Shown here piece by piece: positions 6,997 through 10,730 of a stretch of DNA of 10,730 nt (positions are counted from its first letter, which is position 1; every line of letters begins with the position of its first letter). A program made the position numbers and the translations under genes. The notes below the pieces were generated by a model. That model was not told where the DNA came from. It was given only the letters and a program-made list of their open reading frames with translations, and did no database searches. The stretch is from an uncultured Bacteroidales bacterium (GTDB taxonomy: Bacteria > Bacteroidota > Bacteroidia > Bacteroidales > F082), in the NCBI GenBank assembly GCA_946410535.1, contig CAMKAR010000038.1:1-10730 (forward strand). Direction: 5' to 3'.

Positions 6997-7731
6997 ATGT
7001 CGCTCGTTTTTTCTCATCTGCAAACCATCGACTCAACCAACGCCTACCTGCAACGAATGCAGCCGGAAGCCGACATCCGCAACCTTGTGGTCAGCGCCGA
7101 CGAGCAAACCGCAGGCAAAGGTATGGGAACCAATGGCTGGGAAAGCGCCAAAGGGCAAAACCTCACGTTTTCTTTGGCCCTTGATACGAGCTTCTTGCCT
7201 GCCGAACGGCAGTTCCTGTTGTCGCAGGCAGTGCCGTTGGGCATCGTCAAGGTATTGGATAGGTTTTTGCCCGTCGAAAAACTCTCCATCAAGTGGCCCA
7301 ACGACATCTATTACGATGGCCACAAACTTGCCGGCATCCTCATCAACAGCACCATCAAGGCCAACATGATGGATACTTCCATCATTGGTATTGGTCTGAA
7401 TGTCAACCAATTGAATTTCCATGATTGGCCTACGCATCCCATTTCGCTGAAGCAGATTACGGGAAAGGAGTACGAATTGCAGCCGCTGTTGGAACAAATC
7501 GCAGAAAGCATCGTAGTCGAAGTGGAAAGGCTCAAAAAAAACAGTCCCGCCATCGAGCAGGACTATTTGTCGAGATTGTTCCGTTACCGCACTTGGGCGA
7601 ATTACCAAGTCGGCGAAAAGACCTTGCGGCTGTTGATGACCGGCATCGACCCGTTTGGACGATTACTGCTTTCCGACGAGACAAACAAACCGTATTGCTT
7701 TGACATCAAGGAAATTAAGTTCGTTTTGTAA
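6997..7731 (+). CDS. birA: Biotin--[acetyl-CoA-carboxylase] ligase, without DNA-binding domain
   Basis: The enzyme activates biotin with ATP and transfers it to a lysine of biotin carboxyl carrier domains. It has 244 residues and no N-terminal helix-turn-helix, so it is a group I ligase that should not repress biotin genes. Visible motifs are TIDSTN (10-15), the biotin/adenylate loop GKGMGTNGW (40-48), KWPND (99-103), and GHKLAGIL (108-115) with the catalytic Lys110 equivalent to E. coli Lys183. GIGLNVN follows, and a C-terminal SH3-like domain occupies about 195-244 (YQVGEKTLRL, GIDPFGRLLL). The adenylate loop departs from the usual GRGxxGxxW: its first Arg is Lys and its third Gly is shifted by one. 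The gene begins 5 bp after the Omp28-like gene and has no promoter of its own. The only functional link between the two that can be seen is cotranscription. Confidence 0.93.
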   Translation: MSLVFSHLQTIDSTNAYLQRMQPEADIRNLVVSADEQTAGKGMGTNGWESAKGQNLTFSLALDTSFLPAERQFLLSQAVPLGIVKVLDRFLPVEKLSIKWPNDIYYDGHKLAGILINSTIKANMMDTSIIGIGLNVNQLNFHDWPTHPISLKQITGKEYELQPLLEQIAESIVVEVERLKKNSPAIEQDYLSRLFRYRTWANYQVGEKTLRLLMTGIDPFGRLLLSDETNKPYCFDIKEIKFVL

Positions 7732-7751
7732 GAAATAAATCTTAGCAAATC

Positions 7752-7792
7752 GAAAACAAATTCTTTTGTCAGAATTGTTTCAGATTTGTTTC
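7752..7792. terminator. Possible bidirectional AT-rich terminator between birA and pyrE
   Basis: The 68-bp convergent gap contains an imperfect inverted repeat: GAAAACAAAT (7752-7761) can pair with ATTTGTTTC (7784-7792) with one bulge. An inner ATTC/GAAT pairing extends the stem. It is AT-rich and lacks a strong T-tract, so it is weak by itself, but its position between two converging stop codons makes a shared terminator plausible. Confidence 0.35.
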
Positions 7793-7799
7793 CTATAAC

Positions 7800-8447
7800 T
7801 CAACTCCACTTATCGCTCCAGGCCTGTTGGTCCTTGCGCCATTCCTTCAACGATTCCACGTCTTCCTCAGTGACGTATTTTTCTTCTACCGCCTTGTAAA
7901 TCAGCGTTTCGTAGTTCGACAAGGTGTAGAGGCAGCAGTTCTTTTCCTCGAAGTTATGTTTGGCAAGCTCCATCTGGTAGGTGAAGATGGCCACCATGCC
8001 CTTGACGATGGCACCGGCTTCGCGCAAGGCATCCACTGCCATCAGGCTCGACTTGCCCGTGGAAACCAAGTCCTCAATGACCACCACCGACTGTCCCGCA
8101 TTGATGACGCCCTCAATCTGGTTTTGCATCCCATGCGATTTCTTCTCGGAGCGCACATACACGAAAGGCAGTCCCAGTTCCTGGGCCACCAACGCGCCTT
8201 GGGCGATGCCACCCGTGGCCACGCCCGCAATCACGTCGGGCTTGCCGAAGTTTTGCATGATGGTCTCCACAAACTGCTGGCGGATATAGGTGCGCACGGC
8301 AGGATAGGAAAGCGTCACGCGGTTGTCGCAATAAATGGGGCTTTTCAGTCCCGATGCCCAAGTGAACGGGGCTTTCGGACTGAGTTTCACGGCCTTGATT
8401 TGCAGCAAATGCTGGGCCAATGTCAATGCTGAATCGTCGTATTTCAT
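7800..8447 (-). CDS. pyrE: Orotate phosphoribosyltransferase
   Basis: PyrE joins orotate to PRPP to make orotidine 5'-phosphate in pyrimidine biosynthesis. The protein has 215 residues, the normal family length. Diagnostic parts are FTWASGLKSPIYCDNR (28-43), VIAGVATGGIAQGALVA (72-88), the catalytic flexible loop YVRSEKKSHGMQNQIEG (97-113), and the PRPP-binding motif VVVIEDLVSTGKS (121-133). I chose the ATG at 8447 (MKYDDSALTLAQHLL). An in-frame ATG at 8483 would add 12 residues (MNFNLGDKYTTF) and would sit almost at the predicted transcript start, since an exact -7 box lies at 8500-8493. The gene is divergent from the Nudix gene and convergent with birA. Confidence 0.95.
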   Translation of the reverse strand: MKYDDSALTLAQHLLQIKAVKLSPKAPFTWASGLKSPIYCDNRVTLSYPAVRTYIRQQFVETIMQNFGKPDVIAGVATGGIAQGALVAQELGLPFVYVRSEKKSHGMQNQIEGVINAGQSVVVIEDLVSTGKSSLMAVDALREAGAIVKGMVAIFTYQMELAKHNFEEKNCCLYTLSNYETLIYKAVEEKYVTEEDVESLKEWRKDQQAWSDKWS

Positions 8448-8455
8448 AAAAGTTG

Positions 8456-8463
8456 TATATTTG
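8456..8463 (+). promoter_or_regulatory. -7 box for the Nudix hydrolase gene
   Basis: TATATTTG exactly matches TAnnTTTG and is placed 33 bp before the ATG at 8496. No TTTG is present at 19-21 bp upstream, so the -33 element is weak or absent. It lies 9 bp in front of the pyrE start, within the predicted pyrE leader. Confidence 0.5.
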
Positions 8464-8492
8464 TCGCCTAAATTGAAATTCAAAATCGGCTA

Positions 8493-8500
8493 CAAATGTA
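8493..8500 (-). promoter_or_regulatory. -7 box for pyrE, overlapping the Nudix start codon
   Basis: Read on the minus strand, 8500-8493 is TACATTTG, an exact match to TAnnTTTG, with a predicted transcript start near 8486 and a leader of about 40 nt to the pyrE ATG at 8447. There is no good -33 TTTG upstream. The box spans the Nudix ATG at 8496-8498, so pyrE initiation would occur inside the neighbouring gene's first codons. Confidence 0.5.
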
Positions 8501-9122
8501 CAAGATTTTTCATGAAAAAAAGGCATTGATTTTCCCAAAAATTGACAGTGACACCTTAAACTTCGGCGCAACAGCCCAAGAATCTGACAGATACGATGCG
8601 GAACTTTTGTGTGATTTTCTTCCCGAATGGCTCAATGAACACGATGCGGGCGACACATTCATTCATGAAGTGAGCCAAAGCGCCGTGGCCTTGGCCCTTA
8701 AAGAGACCTTCAAGACGGCCCCAGCGGCGGGTGGCATCGTCGAAAAAGACGGCAAATTTGTCGGCATCATGCGCAAAGGCATCCCCGACCTGCCCAAGGG
8801 ACATATAGAAAAAGGCGAGACACCCGAGCAAGCCGCCCTGCGCGAGGTAGAGGAAGAAACGGGAATCGGCAAATTGAAGATTGTCAATGAATTGCCATCA
8901 ACCTGGCATTGCTACTTCGAGCATGACGAATGGAAACTGAAACGCACCTATTGGTATCTGATGCATACCGACGAAGCCATCCAGCCCAAGCCACAAACCG
9001 AAGAAGGCATCACGGAAATAAAACTCATTGGAAACGAAGAACTTGAAACTTTTTTGAGAGAAACTTTCCGTTCCATCAGCGAAATTTTGGCGAAAGATTT
9101 GCGTCAGGTCGTGTCAAAGTAA
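8496..9122 (+). CDS. Nudix hydrolase with N-terminal extension
   Basis: This 208-residue protein is predicted to hydrolyse a nucleoside diphosphate linked to another moiety, with a divalent metal. The full Nudix box Gx5Ex7REUxEExGU is present at residues 102-124 (G102, E108, R116-E117, E120-E121, G123-I124), preceded by GGIVEKDGKFVGIMRKG, the usual first strands of the fold. About 75 residues precede the Nudix domain (MYKIFHEKKALIFPK...). This extension is of unclear role but has the look of a small conserved domain in Bacteroidota homologues. The substrate cannot be told from sequence. The gene is divergent from pyrE with a 48-bp gap between start codons and is followed by a separate promoter for coaD. 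I chose the start at 8496 because it gives a leader of about 26 nt after the -7 box at 8456. The ATG at 8512 is out of frame. Confidence 0.9.
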   Translation: MYKIFHEKKALIFPKIDSDTLNFGATAQESDRYDAELLCDFLPEWLNEHDAGDTFIHEVSQSAVALALKETFKTAPAAGGIVEKDGKFVGIMRKGIPDLPKGHIEKGETPEQAALREVEEETGIGKLKIVNELPSTWHCYFEHDEWKLKRTYWYLMHTDEAIQPKPQTEEGITEIKLIGNEELETFLRETFRSISEILAKDLRQVVSK

Positions 9123-9130
9123 TACTTTTG
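9098..9130 (+). promoter_or_regulatory. Bacteroides-type promoter, probably for coaD
   Basis: TTTG (9098-9101) and TACTTTTG (9123-9130) are both exact consensus elements with a 21-bp spacer, the best promoter match in the window. The -7 box begins on the base after the Nudix stop codon (9120-9122). The expected transcript start near 9137 gives coaD a leader of about 160 nt that contains the inverted repeat at 9164-9256. Confidence 0.65.
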
Positions 9131-9163
9131 CAGGCTGAATTGGACAATCCTTTGACGCGCCTC

Positions 9164-9256
9164 GCGTCACTGCGAGGTACGAAGCAGTCCAGCAAACGTA
9201 TGGATTAACTCCGTTGAATCTTCGATTTGCTTCGTCGTTTCTCCTCGCAATGACGC
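9164..9256. repeat. Degenerate palindromic intergenic repeat upstream of coaD
   Basis: The left arm GCGTCACTGCGAGGTACGAA (9164-9183, continuing GCA to 9186) matches the reverse complement of the right arm at 9228-9256, which reads GCGTCATTGCGAGG then AGAAACGACGAAGCA. Differences are one C/T and a short insertion in the right arm. Inside, TCCA and TGGAT (about 9188-9205) suggest a further former stem, now interrupted by about 20 bp. Elements with arms like GTCATTGCGAGGnnCGAAGCAATCC are known as scattered intergenic palindromes in many bacteria, including Bacteroidota, and this looks like a decayed copy. The left arm also forms a local hairpin, CCTCGC (9160-9165) with GCGAGG (9172-9177). It lies in the predicted coaD leader. 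No terminator-like T-tract follows. Confidence 0.7.
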
Positions 9257-9298
9257 ATAGCGACGACAAGGCACTCCACAAAGAAAAAAGCATACCTA

Positions 9299-9772
9299 AT
9301 GAAAAGAATAGCCGTATTCCCCGGTTCCTTCGACCCCATCACCCTGGGGCACCGCAGCATCGTTTTGAGGGCTTTGCCCATCTTCGACGAGATTTATGTC
9401 GCCGTCGGCATCAACATGGAGAAACGCTCCACCTTCGACCTTCAAGACCGCATCAAATGGTGCGAGGCCGTCTTCAAGGACTATCCACAAGTGAAAGTGG
9501 AGAGCTACGAAGGCCTCACCGCCGACTTCTGCAAGAAAGTGGGCGCACGCACCATCATCCGTGGCCTGCGCTGCGGCAGCGACTTCGAGTACGAAAACAT
9601 GATTGGCCATGCCAACAAGCGCCTCCATCCCGAGTTGGAGACCATTTTCCTCCTTACTGAGAGCGAGCTGGTGGGCGTGTCGTCGAGTGTCGTCCGCGAC
9701 ATTTACAAGAACGGCGGCGACACTTCCAAGTTTTTACCTTTGGAAGTGAAACTCGGGACGAACGTAAAGTAG
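9299..9772 (+). CDS. coaD: Pantetheine-phosphate adenylyltransferase
   Basis: CoaD transfers AMP from ATP to 4'-phosphopantetheine, giving dephospho-CoA, the fourth step of coenzyme A synthesis. The protein has 157 residues; E. coli CoaD has 159. Motifs are PGSFDPITLGH (8-18) with the nucleotidyltransferase signature TLGH, TIIRGLR (85-91) with the substrate-binding arginines, DFEYE (95-99), and VSSSVVRD (127-134), the second ATP-binding motif. The core is complete and should be active. The ending FLPLEVKLGTNVK is longer and more basic than the usual short tail after the FxP motif in related enzymes. It abuts a probable transposase remnant, so the last 10 or so codons may be foreign. Expression probably comes from the promoter at 9098-9130. 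Confidence 0.94.
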   Translation: MKRIAVFPGSFDPITLGHRSIVLRALPIFDEIYVAVGINMEKRSTFDLQDRIKWCEAVFKDYPQVKVESYEGLTADFCKKVGARTIIRGLRCGSDFEYENMIGHANKRLHPELETIFLLTESELVGVSSSVVRDIYKNGGDTSKFLPLEVKLGTNVK

Positions 9773-9895
9773 TAATAAATTCATCTGGTAGGCCCAGTTG
9801 TGGGTGGCTTTGAGTCGTTTGTTGACGAGGCTGGTCTCGGATTTGTCCTTTGTGAGGATGTTCAGTGTGAACTTCCTTATGAGGAAGAGGCCATC
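9773..9895 (-). pseudogene. Remnant of an ISAs1-like transposase C-terminus
   Basis: Read on the minus strand from 9895, the DNA translates as DGLFLIRKFTLNILTKDKS followed by ETSLVNKRLKATHNWAYQMN and a run of Leu. This has the shape of the end of ISAs1/H-repeat-type transposases: an IRKxxLNxLxKDKS helix, a basic NKRLKA stretch, then W-x-x-Y and a Leu-rich end. About 40 residues remain, and the catalytic DDE core is absent. The remnant fills the gap between the coaD stop and the fucosidase and overlaps the last five fucosidase codons in another frame. The frame stays open to a TAA at 9734-9736 inside coaD. The family name comes from memory of consensus motifs, not from a search. Another DDE family is possible. 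Confidence 0.55.
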
Positions 9896-10730
9896 TTGAA
9901 CACCCAAGCCGCTGTGCTGTGCAAGTCGCTGTATTTTAGTCCGCTGGTGTCGATGAAGAGCTGGCCGTCCTTGTATTTCCACGGCAAATCCTTCACTGTG
10001 CCTAACAGTCTCACTTTCATATTCGGAGCGGGTTCGTCAATGTTTAGAACGAGTTGGTCTTCAGGATAATCCAACGCGATGGCATAAAGGGCGTCTTTGC
10101 CTTGCGTGTAGCAAATCGTAGGTTGTTCGGAGGTGTAGGTGGCCTTCAGGCCCATTGCAGGCAGCATCGCTCCTTGCTGGAAGTTGGTCATCACTTGTTT
10201 TTCCATCGTTTTCGACGACCACAGCAGGTGGATGGTGGCTTCGAGGTCGTCTTCCTCATAGAAAACTTCAATTCTATGTTGGCCTTGGGCGAGTTTCATT
10301 TTCCCAGTTTTGCCCTTTTGCGTGTCGATGACTTCTTTGTCGTCGATGACGAGTCGGGCTTGGTCATCGGTTTGGATTTCAAAGGTGTAGGTGTCGGCAG
10401 GACAATGGAACACACCTTGCCAATGCGCTTGGAAGTGGTCGCAGCTGATGGCAGGGGCGGGGGCGTTGCGTTTCCAGTCGAAGTCGATTCGCTGGTCGCT
10501 GCGCGCCACTTTGACGGGTTTCATCTCGTAGAATTTTTTGTAAGGCCGTGTCCCGTAGATGGCCTCGCCGTTGATGTCGAGCCAGCGACCGAGGTCGAGC
10601 AGGCGTTCTTGTTGCAACAACGGGATTTTGCCGTCGGCGGCAGGACCCACGTTGAGCGTCATGCCACCACCTGCAGCCACGAGGACGCAGAAATGGCGGA
10701 TGAGTTCGTCGGAAGTCATGTAATTCTCCA
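9877..10730 (-). CDS. GH29 alpha-L-fucosidase, C-terminal part with PA14 domain; 5' end outside window
   Basis: This is the C-terminal 283 or so residues of a glycoside hydrolase family 29 enzyme, which releases alpha-L-fucose from glycans with retention of configuration. The frame is open to the right edge; codons before the Met at 10719 read ...ENY, so that Met is internal. The visible end of the catalytic barrel includes SDELIRHF, LNVGPAADGKIP and WLDINGEAIYGTRPY (first 60 or so residues). The region about 78-170 residues after that Met is a PA14 domain (HWQGVFHCPADTYTFEI, DDQARLVIDDKEVID, LAQGQHRIEVFYEE), a probable carbohydrate-binding module. A C-terminal fucosidase beta-sandwich follows (GLKATYTSEQPTICYTQGKDA to STAAWVFK). 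The last residues MASSS and the stop lie within the transposase remnant, replacing what is usually a short tail. The catalytic nucleophile and signal peptide are outside the window. Confidence 0.9.
   Translation of the reverse strand, partial: ENYMTSDELIRHFCVLVAAGGGMTLNVGPAADGKIPLLQQERLLDLGRWLDINGEAIYGTRPYKKFYEMKPVKVARSDQRIDFDWKRNAPAPAISCDHFQAHWQGVFHCPADTYTFEIQTDDQARLVIDDKEVIDTQKGKTGKMKLAQGQHRIEVFYEEDDLEATIHLLWSSKTMEKQVMTNFQQGAMLPAMGLKATYTSEQPTICYTQGKDALYAIALDYPEDQLVLNIDEPAPNMKVRLLGTVKDLPWKYKDGQLFIDTSGLKYSDLHSTAAWVFKMASSS

Noticed and set aside
9734..9982. Minus-strand frame of 82 codons as an intact gene
   Set aside because: Its first 29 codons are only the fucosidase gene read in another frame. 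Only the later part resembles a protein, and that is a transposase fragment.
10717..10719. ATG as the start of the fucosidase
   Set aside because: The frame continues upstream as ...ENY, and family similarity starts before this Met, so it is internal.
1..10730. CRISPR array, tRNA or rRNA genes, toxin-antitoxin or defence island
   Set aside because: No regularly spaced repeats, no tRNA-like cloverleaf seen, and no nuclease, methylase or toxin motifs among the real genes.

Overview
The window reads as chromosomal DNA from a member of the Bacteroidota, most likely order Bacteroidales, of moderate GC content. The supporting signs are two proteins with type IX secretion (T9SS) C-terminal sorting domains, a TonB-dependent receptor with an N-terminal carboxypeptidase-regulatory-like domain, a C-type Omp28-like thioredoxin protein, and several -7 boxes of the Bacteroides type (TAnnTTTG) in place of a sigma70 -10 box. 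Shine-Dalgarno sequences are weak or absent, as is usual in this phylum. I found no tRNA, rRNA, CRISPR array, phage module or intact insertion sequence.

Layout from left to right. Positions 1-4302 on the minus strand hold a two-gene unit: a TonB-dependent outer-membrane receptor followed 14 bp later by oligopeptidase B, which runs off the left edge just before its catalytic His. Next, also on the minus strand, is a translationally coupled pair of small membrane proteins: a PspC-domain protein and a LiaF/DUF5668-like protein overlapping by ATGA. A clear intrinsic terminator separates them from a small T9SS cargo protein (minus strand). Divergent from that is a plus-strand pair: a T9SS-sorted Omp28/thioredoxin-like protein with a CTPC motif, and biotin-protein ligase birA 5 bp behind it. 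birA converges on pyrE (minus strand). pyrE is divergent from a Nudix hydrolase gene, with -7 boxes lying over each other's leader regions. coaD follows on the plus strand, behind its own promoter and a leader carrying a degenerate palindromic repeat. The right edge is the C-terminal part of a GH29 alpha-L-fucosidase with a PA14 domain (minus strand).

Most genes are housekeeping or envelope functions: coenzyme A synthesis (coaD), pyrimidine synthesis (pyrE), biotinylation (birA), peptide hydrolysis (oligopeptidase B), outer-membrane transport, envelope stress or membrane proteins, and glycan degradation. The most irregular spot is the coaD-fucosidase junction. The 104-bp gap plus the last fucosidase codons translate, in another minus-strand frame, as what looks like the C-terminus of an ISAs1-type transposase. 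A decayed insertion sequence therefore seems to supply the fucosidase stop codon. The second irregular spot is the inverted repeat of about 90 bp upstream of coaD. I see no convincing sign of a wholly new multi-gene system. The findings are local oddities rather than a new pathway.
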